Source: Pseudohalocynthiibacter aestuariivivens
GTDB lineage: Bacteria > Pseudomonadota > Alphaproteobacteria > Rhodobacterales > Rhodobacteraceae
NCBI RefSeq assembly: GCF_018457175.1
Contig: NZ_JAGFNU010000014.1
Coordinates: forward strand, 45,526-109,525
Length of the DNA: 64,000 nt
Direction: 5' to 3'
Below are positions 44,046 through 54,338 of this stretch, piece by piece. The notes beneath the pieces are model-generated. The model ran no database searches, had not been told where the DNA came from, and saw only the letters and a program-made list of their open reading frames with translations. Each line of letters opens with the position of its first letter. The first letter of the stretch is position 1. The position numbers and the translations under genes were made by a program.

Positions 44046-45194
44046 ATGCGAAGTTCAAGGCGTGGTTCAGTTGATCCCTTCATTGTGATGGATGTGATGG
44101 AGGCAGCGCGCAAGGCTGAAAAGGCCGGGCGCCACATTGTCCACATGGAAGTTGGGCAACCCGGAACACCGGCGCCACGCGCAGCGCGTAAAGCTTTGGC
44201 AGAGGCCATGGAAACAGAGTCTCTGGGCTATACCGTTGCTCTGGGCTTGCCAGCGCTACGCAGCCGCATCGCCCTTCTTTATAAGGACTGGTATGGCGTA
44301 ACTGTCGACCCCGCGCGCATTATTGTGACGCCGGGATCATCCGGTGCGTTTATCCTGGCGTTCACAGCATTGTTTGAAGCCGGAGAGAAGGTTGCCCTGG
44401 GTGAGCCGGGTTATCCATCTTACCGTCAGATATTAAAGGCTCTTGATCTGGTTCCAGTTGGGTTGCAAACCTCGGCAGAAAATCGCTTGCAACCGGTGCC
44501 CGAAGATTTTTCAGGTATAGATTTGGACGGTTTGATCGTTGCTTCGCCGGCAAACCCCTCTGGAACAATGCTGAATCGTGATGCGCTTGCCGCGCTTATC
44601 AAGGCCTGTCAGGCGAAAAATATGGCCTTCATTTCGGACGAAATTTACCATGGAATTCAGTACGAGGGGCGGGTGGTTTCCGCTCTGGAGATCTCGGACG
44701 AGGTCTATGTCATCAATTCTTTCTCAAAATACTTTTCGATGACCGGCTGGCGTGTTGGCTGGATGGTTGTTCCGGATGATCATGTTCGAACGATAGAACG
44801 GCTGGCACAGAATATGTTTATCTGTGCGCCACACGCAGCGCAGGTTGCAGCATTGGCCGCAATCGATTGTGACGATGAACTGACAACCAATTTCGAAGTT
44901 TACGCCAAAAACCGCAAACTGATGCAGGACGGTCTGCCCAAGGCTGGGTTCACGAAGATCGCTCCGCCTGATGGCGCTTTCTATTTTTACGCAGATGTAA
45001 GTGCCTACACGGATGACAGCCGTGCTTTTGCAGCAGAAATACTTGAAAAGGCCGGTGTTGCGGTAACTCCAGGGATGGATTTTGATCCAGTTCGTGGGGT
45101 AGGGACCCTGCGTTTTTCCTATGCCCGATCAACAGCAGATATCAAAGAGGGATTGAAGCGCTTGCAAAAATTCATGGCAACGCGTGGCAGGTGA
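44046..45194 (+). CDS. Class I/II aminotransferase (aspartate-aminotransferase fold)
   Basis: 382 residues from ATG 44046, with a perfect AAGGAGG 6 bases upstream. The PLP lysine lies in SFSKYFSMTGWRVGW; other fold markers are MEVGQPGTPAP, TPGSSGAFILAF, SPANPSGTML and FISDEIYHGI. The exact amino donor cannot be read; in roseobacters such genes are annotated as aspartate or kynurenine-type aminotransferases. The gene is divergent from the M48 peptidase, so its promoter must overlap the 5' end of that gene. Confidence 0.9.
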   Translation: MRSSRRGSVDPFIVMDVMEAARKAEKAGRHIVHMEVGQPGTPAPRAARKALAEAMETESLGYTVALGLPALRSRIALLYKDWYGVTVDPARIIVTPGSSGAFILAFTALFEAGEKVALGEPGYPSYRQILKALDLVPVGLQTSAENRLQPVPEDFSGIDLDGLIVASPANPSGTMLNRDALAALIKACQAKNMAFISDEIYHGIQYEGRVVSALEISDEVYVINSFSKYFSMTGWRVGWMVVPDDHVRTIERLAQNMFICAPHAAQVAALAAIDCDDELTTNFEVYAKNRKLMQDGLPKAGFTKIAPPDGAFYFYADVSAYTDDSRAFAAEILEKAGVAVTPGMDFDPVRGVGTLRFSYARSTADIKEGLKRLQKFMATRGR

Positions 45195-45264
45195 CTTGCT
45201 TCAGACAAAAGCTTATACTGAGGATAAGCAGCCCCAGAGAGAGGGCGGAAAACAAGAGCCCGGC

Positions 45265-46509
45265 ATGAGCAGTATTTTTAAACGATTCCTGTGCAAAACG
45301 GCACGGTTTGTGTTGGCCATGGTCTTTCTGACGGGGGCAGCACAAGCGCAGCAGCTTTCGGCGCTTGCCCGTGTCGACAGCGGCGCAACAACGGTTGAAG
45401 ATATTGACGGGTCCCTTGAAATCGATATTGCGCTGACACAGGCGGTGCCTTTCCGGTTGTTTACCCTGACAGACCCAACCCGTCTGGTTATTGACTTTCG
45501 AGAAGTCGACTGGAGCGGTTTGAACCGTGACGCCTTTACTGAATCTTCTCATATCGTCGATCTTCGATCCGGCCTTTTTCGCCCCGGCTGGTCCCGGCTT
45601 GTTGTGCAGCTTTCAGAACCTATGTGGGTGGAGCAAGCCGGAATGGAGACAAATCCATCCGAAGGCAGCGCAGTTGTGCAGTTAAGGTTAACACCAACGA
45701 GCGCTGAAACCTTTGCAGCGTCTGCTGGGGTACCTGACGCGGCGATTTGGGGACAATTTGAAGGGGAAGCTCTGGAACAGCCAATCCAAAGGCAGACCGG
45801 GGATCGTCCTCTTGTCGTTGTTCTTGATCCGGGGCACGGTGGAATTGACCCGGGCGCAGAACGCGAGGGGTTGAGCGAAGCCAACCTTATGCTGACCTTT
45901 GCACGCAGCCTTAAGGAATCCTTGATCCGTACGGGCGGGTTTGAAGTATTGCTGACGCGCGACTCTGATGTTTTCGTTCCTCTGGAAGCACGCGTTTCGA
46001 TTGCCCGCGCCGCGAGGGCCGATGTGTTTTTATCTTTGCACGCAGATATTTTGCCAGAGGGGCGCGCAAGCGGTGCTACGATCTATACGCTTTCCGATAC
46101 GGCAACTGATGAAGCATCGGCACGTTTGGCGGAACGTCATGATCGTGAAGATCTGCTTGCAGGTGTTGACCTTTCCGATCAGGACGATGTGATTGCGTCA
46201 GTTTTGATGGATCTTGCAAGGCGTGATACCGCGCCACGAAATGACAGGCTGGCGAATGCTCTGGTCGAGGGGATCATGCAGTCCGTGGGCGAGATGTACA
46301 AACACCCCCGACTTACGGCTGGCTTTTCTGTTCTGAAAGCCCCGGATATACCTTCAGTTTTGATAGAGCTTGGGTTTCTTTCCAGTTCGAAAGACCTGGA
46401 AAACCTTCAGTCTGAAGAATGGCGCAGCAAGGCAGTTGCAGGTATCACCAGCGCGCTGCAGGAATGGGCCAAGGCAGACGCCGCCGAAGCCCAGCTTATT
46501 CGGCAGTAG
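45265..46509 (+). CDS. amiC: N-acetylmuramoyl-L-alanine amidase (AmiC type)
   Basis: 414 residues from ATG 45265, chosen because the signal peptide (MSSIFKRFLCKTARFVLAMV, cleavage at AQAQ) begins here; the longer frame overlaps the upstream gene. The AMIN domain (about 45-150) localises such enzymes to the septum. The Amidase_3 zinc domain has VVLDPGHGGIDPGAE, a conserved Glu, FLSLHAD and PSVLIELGFLSS. It cleaves the amide between N-acetylmuramic acid and the stem peptide to separate daughter cells. It is followed 150 bases later by PBP1A. Confidence 0.95.
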   Translation: MSSIFKRFLCKTARFVLAMVFLTGAAQAQQLSALARVDSGATTVEDIDGSLEIDIALTQAVPFRLFTLTDPTRLVIDFREVDWSGLNRDAFTESSHIVDLRSGLFRPGWSRLVVQLSEPMWVEQAGMETNPSEGSAVVQLRLTPTSAETFAASAGVPDAAIWGQFEGEALEQPIQRQTGDRPLVVVLDPGHGGIDPGAEREGLSEANLMLTFARSLKESLIRTGGFEVLLTRDSDVFVPLEARVSIARAARADVFLSLHADILPEGRASGATIYTLSDTATDEASARLAERHDREDLLAGVDLSDQDDVIASVLMDLARRDTAPRNDRLANALVEGIMQSVGEMYKHPRLTAGFSVLKAPDIPSVLIELGFLSSSKDLENLQSEEWRSKAVAGITSALQEWAKADAAEAQLIRQ

Positions 46510-46601
46510 GTAACTCCTAGCGCCCGGTAACAGGTTTACTGAGAAGAGAAACCTGAAGTTAATTGTGATGTGATTAGCAGGCACTAAATAGCTGATCTCT
46601 T

Positions 46602-46630
46602 TTGACCCTGCGCCGCTGCGCGCCTATATA
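46602..46630 (+). promoter_or_regulatory. Sigma-70 promoter of the PBP1A gene
   Basis: TTGACC (46602-46607), exactly 17 bases, TATATA (46625-46630). Transcription would begin near 46637, just before AGGAG at 46647-46651 and the TTG start at 46659. Confidence 0.7.
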
Positions 46631-46658
46631 GAGCAGGAATACGAATAGGAGCGCCGTC

Positions 46659-49217
46659 TTGATCCGGTTTATAATGTCCTTTTTTGGCGCAATCTTCAGT
46701 TGGCTGACGATCGGTGCGGTCATGGCTGTATTGGGCGTCGTCTCTATTTTCTGGATGTACAGCCGCGATTTGCCGAACCACGAACAATTGGCACAATACA
46801 CACCGCCGACAATCAGCCGGATTTACTCGGGTGAAGGACGTATCATCGATGAATTTGCGCAGGAACGCAGGCTTTTTGCACCGGTAGAAGAAATTCCAGA
46901 ACTGGTTAAGCACGCGTTTATTTCTGCGGAAGACAAGAATTTCTATACCCATCGCGGGTTTGACGTTCGCGGAATCGCAGCCGCAATTTTAGAGGCGATC
47001 CAGACACGCGGTGGCCGTCTTCGCGGGGCTTCGACAATTCCGCAGCAAGTCGCAAAGAACATGCTGCTAGGTGGGGAAAGAACGATCGAACGCAAAATAC
47101 AGGAAATTATTCTTGCAAACCGCTTGGTGAACACCATCAGCCGCGAAAAAATTCTGGAGATTTATCTGAACGAGATTGATCTTGGTTTCAGAAGTTTTGG
47201 GGCGATGTCTGCCGCACAGACCTACTTTAACAAAACATTGACGGAACTCAGCGCCGGTGAAGCCGCATATTTGGCAAGCCTGCCAAAGGCGCCTTACGAC
47301 TACCACCCGGTGTTGCAGACTGAACGCGCAACCGGGCGTCGTAACTTTGTCCTGCAGGAGATGTTTGAGAACGGCTACATCGATCAGGCGACCTATGAGG
47401 CTGAAGAAGCCAAGCCGCTTCTTTCAGTACAGAATGGTGATTATCCGGCATTTCGTGCCTCTTTGCCTCCGCGTGATTATTTCACAGATGAAATACGGCG
47501 CCAACTCAGCAGAGATTTCGGTGAAGGTGAATTCTTTACTGAAGGGTACACAGTGCGCGCCACGGTTGACCCGGAATTGCAACCTGTCGCGGCGCAATCT
47601 CTGCGTCGTGGTTTGGAAGAATATGATCGCACCCAAGGGGTTTGGCGAGGCACAGGCGTTACAATTGCAAGTGATCTTCTGAAAGACGAAGAAACCTGGC
47701 GCGAAGCGCTTTCTGAAGCTGACGTTCCGCGTGATATCGAGGGATGGTTCCCTGCTGTCGTTCTCGAAGTTGGTGAGACACATGCAAGGATCGGAATCGA
47801 AGAGGTCGAAGAAGATGAAGACGGCCATTGGATTCCGCCCAACGATGTGACCTGGGCTAAAAAGCTACGCGAAGACGGCAGCCTTTCAAATACCGCGCGC
47901 AATGCCGGTGATCTGGTCGACGTTGGTGACGTCGTCCATGTGCGGGCAATGTTCAAGGATGAAGATGGCTCGTTCATTCGCTGGACCTTGCGGCAAATTC
48001 CCGAAGTACAGGGTGGTTTCGTCGCGATGGACGTGAACACCGGGCGGGTTATCGCAATGCAGGGCGGATTTTCCTACCAGCATTCGGTATTTAATCGCGC
48101 GACACAGGCTGCACGGCAGCCCGGCTCATCGTTCAAACCTTTTGTCTATGCCTCGGCGCTTGATAGTGGGTTTTCACCTGCGACGATCATCGTTGATGCG
48201 CCTATCGAAGTTGATACAGGTGCCGGTATCTGGCGACCCCAAAACTCTTCAAATCAGTATTATGGTCCAACACCGCTACGCACGGGAATTGAACAATCCC
48301 GGAACCTGATGACCGTTCGCTTGGCGCAGGAAATCGGCATGGAGGTTGTCGCCTCTTATGCTGAGCGTTTTGGTGTCTATGACAGGATGAATCCTTATCT
48401 TTCGAACGCGCTTGGCTCGGAAGAAACGACACTTTTTAAGATGGTTGCTGCTTATGCGATGTTTGCAAATGGCGGTGAACGGGTTGAACCGACGCTGGTT
48501 GACAGGGTGCAGAACCGCTGGGGCGAAACTGTCTACAGGCATGACCAGCGTGTTTGCGAGGAATGTCAGCATGCAAGCCTGATAGGTGGCCGCGGCCCGC
48601 GCGTCACGTCAAACCGCGAGCGGGTGATGGACGCTGTCACTGCCTATCAGTTGACGTCGATGATGCGCGGCGTGGTGCAGCGTGGCACCGCAGCGGGACG
48701 CATAACACTTAACGTGCCAGTCGCAGGTAAAACCGGAACCACGAACGAGGCAAAGGATGTCTGGTTCATTGGCTTCACCTCTAACATTGTTGCGGGCTGC
48801 TACATTGGTCATGATCGTCCGCGCCCGTTGGGCCGCGGGGCATATGGGGCCAGCATGTGTGGCCCGGTTTTCAATCGTTTCATGCTGGAAGCAACGGCCA
48901 AATATGGTGGTGGTGAATTTGAGGTTCCTCCAGGTGGGCATTTCATCAAGATTGATCGGTTCACCGGAGAGCGCCTTCCGGATGAGGCGGGCGGCGAAAT
49001 GGTTGTTGCTGAATACTTCAGAGACGGTGAAGAGCCGATCTTTGGCTTGGGTGCGCTGATTGATGGTGGTTTCGCCATGGGGGCTAACCTGCCATTGTTT
49101 GCGCCGGGTGATGATGCCCTTATCACTGATCGCACTGTCACGACCTCAACCGGTGATACTGCACGTATCGGAGAGCGGGCAACGTTTGGAACGCTAAGTT
49201 CCGGTGGGCTATACTGA
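46659..49217 (+). CDS. mrcA: Penicillin-binding protein 1A
   Basis: 852 residues from TTG 46659, which has AGGAG 7 bases upstream; an ATG follows five codons later. It is a bifunctional peptidoglycan glycosyltransferase/transpeptidase. After one membrane anchor come the glycosyltransferase motifs (FISAEDKNFYTHRGFD, GASTIPQQVAKN, EIYLNEI), an OB-like insert, and the transpeptidase with SxxK at Ser490-Lys493 (GSSFKPF), SRN in the EQSRNLM segment and KTGTT. The acidic insert around 380-400 (EEVEEDEDG) matches the family. It follows the amidase gene but has its own promoter. Confidence 0.97.
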   Translation: MIRFIMSFFGAIFSWLTIGAVMAVLGVVSIFWMYSRDLPNHEQLAQYTPPTISRIYSGEGRIIDEFAQERRLFAPVEEIPELVKHAFISAEDKNFYTHRGFDVRGIAAAILEAIQTRGGRLRGASTIPQQVAKNMLLGGERTIERKIQEIILANRLVNTISREKILEIYLNEIDLGFRSFGAMSAAQTYFNKTLTELSAGEAAYLASLPKAPYDYHPVLQTERATGRRNFVLQEMFENGYIDQATYEAEEAKPLLSVQNGDYPAFRASLPPRDYFTDEIRRQLSRDFGEGEFFTEGYTVRATVDPELQPVAAQSLRRGLEEYDRTQGVWRGTGVTIASDLLKDEETWREALSEADVPRDIEGWFPAVVLEVGETHARIGIEEVEEDEDGHWIPPNDVTWAKKLREDGSLSNTARNAGDLVDVGDVVHVRAMFKDEDGSFIRWTLRQIPEVQGGFVAMDVNTGRVIAMQGGFSYQHSVFNRATQAARQPGSSFKPFVYASALDSGFSPATIIVDAPIEVDTGAGIWRPQNSSNQYYGPTPLRTGIEQSRNLMTVRLAQEIGMEVVASYAERFGVYDRMNPYLSNALGSEETTLFKMVAAYAMFANGGERVEPTLVDRVQNRWGETVYRHDQRVCEECQHASLIGGRGPRVTSNRERVMDAVTAYQLTSMMRGVVQRGTAAGRITLNVPVAGKTGTTNEAKDVWFIGFTSNIVAGCYIGHDRPRPLGRGAYGASMCGPVFNRFMLEATAKYGGGEFEVPPGGHFIKIDRFTGERLPDEAGGEMVVAEYFRDGEEPIFGLGALIDGGFAMGANLPLFAPGDDALITDRTVTTSTGDTARIGERATFGTLSSGGLY

Positions 49218-49280
49218 TCTTGCTGATACCGGCAAGCATTGTTATCACACAGTACTGACGAACAAGAAAAGGGCAGCTTG

Positions 49281-50408
49281 ATGCGGGCCGATACACAGAA
49301 TGCTGTTGAAGCAATTGAAAAGTCACTGGCGCTGCTAAAGCAAAGGTTGGACTGGGAAACTGCAGAGCATCGGCTAGAGGAATTTAACGCACGCGTTGAG
49401 GACCCTGATTTGTGGAATGATCCTGCAAAAGCGCAAAAACTGATGCGCGACCGTCAGATGCTTGTTGACGCTATTGGTGTTTGCTCATCGATTGAACAGG
49501 ATATGTCAGATAACATCGAACTGATCGAACTGGGTGAGATGGAAGAGGACGAAGAGGTCATTCGCGACTCTGAAAATGCACTGAAAAAGCTCGCACAAAA
49601 GGCTGCAAAGAAAGAAATCGAAGCGCTGCTGGACGGCGAAGCGGACGGCAATGACAGCTTTCTCGAAATTAACTCTGGTGCGGGTGGCACCGAAAGCTGT
49701 GATTGGGCGTCGATGCTTGCGCGGATGTATGTTCGCTGGGCAGAGAAGAAGGGCTACAAAGTTGAACTTCAGTCCGAGACCGCAGGCGAAGAGGCGGGGA
49801 TCAAATCTGCCACTTACAAAATAAGCGGCCCTAACGCATATGGCTGGCTGAAATCTGAAAGCGGCGTTCACCGGCTAGTTCGTATTTCCCCGTTTGACGG
49901 GTCAGCCCGACGCCACACATCATTTTGTTCTGTTTGGGTCTACCCGGTGGTTGATGACAACATTGAGATTGACGTGAACCCCGCTGACATACGGATTGAT
50001 ACATACCGATCTTCCGGGGCAGGCGGGCAACACGTCAACACGACCGATTCTGCCGTCCGGATTACGCATATGCCAACGGGGATTGTGGTTACAAGCTCTG
50101 AGAAATCTCAGCACCAGAACCGCGATATCGCGATGAAGGCATTGAAATCGCGCATGTATCAGATGGAACTCGATAAGCGAAATGCCAGTATACTCGAAGC
50201 ACATGAGGCGAAGGGCGATGCAGGGTGGGGCAACCAGATCCGCTCCTACGTTTTGCAGCCTTACCAGATGGTGAAGGACTTGCGCACGAATTTCGAAACA
50301 TCGGATACACAAGGCGTTCTGGATGGTGATCTGGATGGGTTTATGGCTGCAACTCTCGCGTTGGATGTTGCCGGCAAAAGCCGCTCAGAAGCGCAAGCAG
50401 ACAATTAA
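49281..50408 (+). CDS. prfB: Peptide chain release factor 2
   Basis: 375 residues from ATG 49281. It releases finished proteins at UGA and UAA. The stop-recognition SPF tripeptide ([15 protein letters not shown]) and the catalytic GGQ ([15 protein letters not shown]) are present. The reading frame is continuous: the programmed +1 frameshift of E. coli prfB is absent. Purines are modest upstream (GGGCAG). It follows PBP1A by 63 bases and may be read through from it. Confidence 0.97.
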   Translation: MRADTQNAVEAIEKSLALLKQRLDWETAEHRLEEFNARVEDPDLWNDPAKAQKLMRDRQMLVDAIGVCSSIEQDMSDNIELIELGEMEEDEEVIRDSENALKKLAQKAAKKEIEALLDGEADGNDSFLEINSGAGGTESCDWASMLARMYVRWAEKKGYKVELQSETAGEEAGIKSATYKISGPNAYGWLKSESGVHRLVRISPFDGSARRHTSFCSVWVYPVVDDNIEIDVNPADIRIDTYRSSGAGGQHVNTTDSAVRITHMPTGIVVTSSEKSQHQNRDIAMKALKSRMYQMELDKRNASILEAHEAKGDAGWGNQIRSYVLQPYQMVKDLRTNFETSDTQGVLDGDLDGFMAATLALDVAGKSRSEAQADN

Positions 50409-50566
50409 GGCGAATTCTGTTCTATCGAAAATGGACAGCTCACTGGGAGGCTTCTTAGCTTGCAAGGTCCGTTAAGGGAATTTTAACAAATTAATTTCCC
50501 AATGCGCGTATCTTACGTCTTTTCTTGTGCAATTTCGGACGTAGACTGACTTCGGGAGGAGCGAGA

Positions 50567-51352
50567 ATGACACAAGATAAATATAAAGCGGCATCACCCG
50601 TTCCAGAGATTCAATCGATCACAATTCAGATGCTGCGCGCTGCCCTGAAAAATGGCTGGCAGGATTTTCTGAAAGCCCCCAAGTTTGGCCTTTTCTTTGG
50701 AGGTGTCTATGTTCTTGGTGGTATGTTGATGGCCTGGGTTACCATAAGCACAGGACAAACCTACTGGCTTGTCCTTGCGGCGTTTGGTTTCCCATTACTT
50801 GGTCCATTTGCGGCAGTCGGGCTCTACGAGGTCAGCCACAGACTTGAAGAGGGTAAAGCGCTGGACTGGAGCGAAATTCTGGGCGTGATCTACCGACAAA
50901 AGGACAGGCAAGTCCCGTCTATTTGCGCGATCATTATTTTGATTTTTATGTTTTGGTTTTTCATCGCACATATGATTTTTGCACTGTTTCTGGGTTTGTC
51001 GACCATGACAAATGTTTCAAGCTCTTATGATGTTTTCCTAAGTGCAAATGGCCTGACTATGCTGGCGATTGGTTCTTTGGTTGGCGCCGTATTAGCCTTT
51101 TTGATCTACGCTATTACTGTGACGGGCTTGCCGCTTCTTCTGGACCTTGAGGTCGATTTTGTAACTGCAATGATAACGAGCTTTCAAACGGTCGCGCAAA
51201 ATTTACCAGTCATGCTTGCGTGGGCTGTCTTTATTGCTGCAATCATGTTTTTGGCGATGATACCTGGATTTTTGGGTTTGTTAATTGTCGTTCCGGTTTT
51301 GGGACATGCGAGCTGGCATCTTTATCGCAGCGCATTGCGACCGGGAAAATAG
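50567..51352 (+). CDS. DUF2189 membrane protein
   Basis: 261 residues from ATG 50567, with GGAGGA 6 bases upstream. Six hydrophobic segments are apparent. The N-terminal [34 protein letters not shown] and the [22 protein letters not shown] stretch are the family signature. Function is unknown; some members are called cytochrome c oxidase subunit I-like in databases without evidence. The tail WHLYRSAL is conserved. It stands alone between prfB and the bactofilin operon. Confidence 0.87.
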   Translation: MTQDKYKAASPVPEIQSITIQMLRAALKNGWQDFLKAPKFGLFFGGVYVLGGMLMAWVTISTGQTYWLVLAAFGFPLLGPFAAVGLYEVSHRLEEGKALDWSEILGVIYRQKDRQVPSICAIIILIFMFWFFIAHMIFALFLGLSTMTNVSSSYDVFLSANGLTMLAIGSLVGAVLAFLIYAITVTGLPLLLDLEVDFVTAMITSFQTVAQNLPVMLAWAVFIAAIMFLAMIPGFLGLLIVVPVLGHASWHLYRSALRPGK

Positions 51353-51409
51353 AACGAAAATGGGCGCCGCAAAATTTGCACGCGCCCAGATTTTAAATTT
51401 GTTTTTGGT

Positions 51410-51910
51410 CTACGAACCGGTTGCCGGTTTGCTGGCAGGGGCGGGTGCCGCTGGGGCCGCTTTTTTGGCACCGGTGCTCAGCGGGTCATCCTGACGTTGG
51501 ACAGAACCTTCGAAGTGAGCGCCCGATTCAATTGCGATCGTCTTGTGGATGATGTCGCCCTCAACGCGTGCTGTAGATGTCAGACGAACTTTCAAACCAC
51601 GCACACGGCCGACAACACGCCCGTTGACAACAACGTCGTCAGCGACGACTTCGCCTTTTACAGTTGCTCCTTCGCCAACTGTTAACAGATGAGCACGAAT
51701 ATCGCCTTCAACCTGTCCTTCGATCTGGATGTCGCCAGTCGTTTTAAGATTGCCCTTTACGTAAAGGTCTGGCGACAAAGTCGATGCTGGTGGTTTTGCT
51801 TTGGGTGCCGCAGGAATTTCGGACGCAGGAGGTGCTGCCGGCTTTTCTTTTGCTTTTTCGTCGCCGCCCTGTTTGGGGCCAGGTTCATTTATTCTGCTCT
51901 TAGAAAACAT
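51410..51910 (-). CDS. bacA: Bactofilin
   Basis: 166 residues. The central bactofilin domain (about 45-140) is a right-handed beta helix made of short hydrophobic repeats (LYVKGNLKTTGDIQIEGQVEGDI, VVVNGRVVGRVRGL, ARVEGDIIHKTIAIESGAHFEGSV). It is flanked by Pro/Ala/Lys-rich disordered tails. Bactofilins polymerise without nucleotide and guide cell-wall enzymes. Its start overlaps the end of the M23 peptidase gene by 11 bases, an arrangement seen in several proteobacteria where the two act as a pair. Confidence 0.95.
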   Translation of the reverse strand: MFSKSRINEPGPKQGGDEKAKEKPAAPPASEIPAAPKAKPPASTLSPDLYVKGNLKTTGDIQIEGQVEGDIRAHLLTVGEGATVKGEVVADDVVVNGRVVGRVRGLKVRLTSTARVEGDIIHKTIAIESGAHFEGSVQRQDDPLSTGAKKAAPAAPAPASKPATGS

Positions 51911-53210
51911 TGTTTGCTGCCCTGATGTAGTTCATGGGATTAACTGGGTTGCCGTCCACCCGGACTTCGTAGTGTAGATGAGTTCCGGTAGAACGACCAG
52001 AGTTCCCCATATCACCGATTCGGTCTCCGCGCGAGACCCTTTGACCAACCTCGACGCGAACGGCTGACATATGCGCATAGCGTGTTTCGATTCCGAACTC
52101 ATGCTGGATTTTTACGAGACGCCCGTAACCAGATGACCAGCCTGCGTGTGTGACCACCCCGTCGGCGGTTGAATATATGGGTGTGCCACTTGCACCTGCA
52201 AAGTCTGTACCGTTGTGCATCCGTCCCCAGCGGGGGCCAAAACCCGACGTGTACCTGAATGCAGATTTGACAGGTATTGCAAATGGCGTTTTCTGCGCCG
52301 CGATCCGATAGATATTCACCCGGTCCATTTCAGATAGAATGGCGTTTGCACGAAGGCTCTCGGCACTCGGTGGCTCGCCTCTGGTCGAAAATGATAGCGG
52401 TGTTAGCGGTCCACCCTGGCCTGAATAGCCGCGGCGAATTTGTTCGATAATTCGATCCGTCGGGAGCCCCGCAGCGCGGAACATTTCATCCAATGGAGCG
52501 AGTGAGATTGAAACTGCATCTTCCAACTGCTGGAAGATGCGATCATTACGCTCCTGAGCCAATCGCGCCTGCAGCAACAACTCTTCGACAGAGGCTTGTG
52601 CTTCAGAGGCTGTATCAGCAATTTCGTCCCGTTCTCCCGCCGTTAATTCAAGTGCTGACGTTAGAAAATCTACGGTGCTCTCAATGTCCTGAATACGGCC
52701 TGAATCTGTACGTACAGATCCGGTTGTGCCTTCGAGTTCCGCGCTCAGCGTATCGGCTTTGACAAGGGCGTCATCACGTTCATTCATCGTTCGCCGAAGC
52801 GTTCGTTGAATGACCTCGATCCCGGTTTCCAGTTCTTTGCGTTGATCTTCAGAGGCGAGCAAAGAGGATTGCATTTGCGATATCTGCGAAAGCGCGAGAT
52901 TAAACCGTTCCTGTGCGGCCAATGCTTCTTCGGCGCGGGAATCACGTTCTGAAGACAAGGCATTCAGGCGCGTTTCGTAGATGGATTGTTCACGCCGCGC
53001 CTGATCACGGACATTGCCGGACCCAATGCTGTCCATCAACAAAATCGCGGTTGCAACAATGGCCCAGGATACGAGCGCGGTGCCACCAAGAAGTGATGTA
53101 ACCTGCGCGATGGGAGAGAGACGTATGAAACGTGTTTCAGTGTCAGACCTCAGGAATACCCTGCGCTCTGGAAAGCGTCGCTCGATCACTGCTTTTAGCT
53201 TGTTGAACAT
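51900..53210 (-). CDS. M23 (LytM) peptidoglycan endopeptidase with coiled coil
   Basis: 436 residues from ATG 53210 (an in-frame TTG lies at 53222). One N-terminal membrane segment (about 35-60) is followed by a long coiled coil (about 70-225). A LytM domain ends the chain, with HNGTDFAG, the YGRLVKIQHEFG turn, YAHMS and the HLHYEV zinc/catalytic motif. It would cut peptide cross-links in the periplasm. The bactofilin that follows overlaps its 3' end, and the partner is likely to position this enzyme. Confidence 0.94.
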   Translation of the reverse strand: MFNKLKAVIERRFPERRVFLRSDTETRFIRLSPIAQVTSLLGGTALVSWAIVATAILLMDSIGSGNVRDQARREQSIYETRLNALSSERDSRAEEALAAQERFNLALSQISQMQSSLLASEDQRKELETGIEVIQRTLRRTMNERDDALVKADTLSAELEGTTGSVRTDSGRIQDIESTVDFLTSALELTAGERDEIADTASEAQASVEELLLQARLAQERNDRIFQQLEDAVSISLAPLDEMFRAAGLPTDRIIEQIRRGYSGQGGPLTPLSFSTRGEPPSAESLRANAILSEMDRVNIYRIAAQKTPFAIPVKSAFRYTSGFGPRWGRMHNGTDFAGASGTPIYSTADGVVTHAGWSSGYGRLVKIQHEFGIETRYAHMSAVRVEVGQRVSRGDRIGDMGNSGRSTGTHLHYEVRVDGNPVNPMNYIRAANNVF

Positions 53211-53522
53211 AGTTATGGTCAAACTGCCCGTCCCTCACTCCGATCCCCAGATATTGCAACGCGCTTGTCCCCACATCGCGATGCACGCCGAAGTGTTACC
53301 TTCCCGCTCGCTTTGTCGCAAGAAATTTCAGGTATTTAATGGGCTTAGATGGTTAATAAGCTATCAAAACCGGCGGGTTTTTGCCGATTGATGGCTTGAT
53401 CCACACGTAGCGAAGGTAGAAATACCAGTATATCGACTGAGCGGAAAAGTGTTTTCTCCACGACGGTTCAACGGTATTTCAACGAAGTTCGCGCGTATCT
53501 GCTGCATTTCTCAATCTGTTTT
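53211..53522. other. Intergenic region upstream of the M23 gene
   Basis: 312 bases. It should hold the promoter of the M23-bactofilin operon and the end of the bcp-DUF455 transcript. I see no clear sigma-70 promoter, no intrinsic terminator and no convincing gene. Confidence 0.4.
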
Positions 53523-54338
53523 TCACTCAAGTTTTTCCGTCAGCGGCCAGTAAAAATCCGGTGGCAATCCTGCTTCTGCGCGCTTCTCTTCATTAAACGG
53601 TGGTCTGAGAGTGCTATGAAAATATTTGCGGACCAAGGCATGGAATACCACCTTTGGGTCCTTCTCATGACGACCACAGAGAAAGTTGAACCACTTTGAG
53701 CCATAAGCAACATGTCCAACTTCTTCGCGGTAAATCACTTCAAGCGACTCGACCGCCTTTGCCTCGCCGGATTTTCGAAAAATTTCGATCATTCCGGGCG
53801 TCACATCCAGTCCACGTGCCTCCAGAACCATTGGCACAACAGCAAGTCGGCCCATGAAATCCTCTGCAGTGTCCTCTGCCGCACGCCACATACCTGCGTG
53901 CGCGGCCAGCGCGCCGTAGTGGCTGCCTCTATCTTTGAGGCATTCACAGATCAGATTGAAGTGTTTGGATTCTTCATCAGCTGCTTTAACCCAATCGTCG
54001 TAAAACCCAATCGGCATCTTTACGTCCGAAAATCTCGCAATAATGTCCCAGTGTAGGTCTACGGCATTGAGTTCAATATGCGCCACCGCATGCAAAAGCG
54101 CGATGCGCCCCGCAGGTGTGCCAGGCTTTCTGCGCGGAACATCACGCGGGCTAAGCAAAACAGGTTGGTCTGGGCGTGCTGGAAATGAGGGTGGAGAGCA
54201 ATGGCCAATTTCCAATGCTGGCCCGGCCTCGCGGGACGCGAACCAGCTTGCTGCATGCGCCCGCGACAGCGTAGTTTTTGCCACGCCGTCAGCGCAATTC
54301 AGCACCTCGACCGCCATCTCTGTGAGCGTTATGCTCAC
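53523..54338 (-). CDS. DUF455 ferritin-like protein
   Basis: 271 residues. The DUF455 domain is a four-helix ferritin-like bundle with acidic/His ligands in IALLHAVAHIELNAVDLHWD, AADEESKHF, the MVLEARGLDVTP helix and IYREEVGHVAYG, consistent with a di-iron site. The reaction is unknown; relatives include tRNA hydroxylase-like and rubrerythrin-like proteins. The start overlaps the bcp stop by 4 bases (ATGA), so the two are translationally coupled, which hints at a role under peroxide stress. Confidence 0.9.
   Translation of the reverse strand: MSITLTEMAVEVLNCADGVAKTTLSRAHAASWFASREAGPALEIGHCSPPSFPARPDQPVLLSPRDVPRRKPGTPAGRIALLHAVAHIELNAVDLHWDIIARFSDVKMPIGFYDDWVKAADEESKHFNLICECLKDRGSHYGALAAHAGMWRAAEDTAEDFMGRLAVVPMVLEARGLDVTPGMIEIFRKSGEAKAVESLEVIYREEVGHVAYGSKWFNFLCGRHEKDPKVVFHALVRKYFHSTLRPPFNEEKRAEAGLPPDFYWPLTEKLE

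Noticed and set aside
49239..49400. Programmed frameshift at the start of prfB
   Set aside because: The frame is continuous from the ATG and no in-frame UGA is present.
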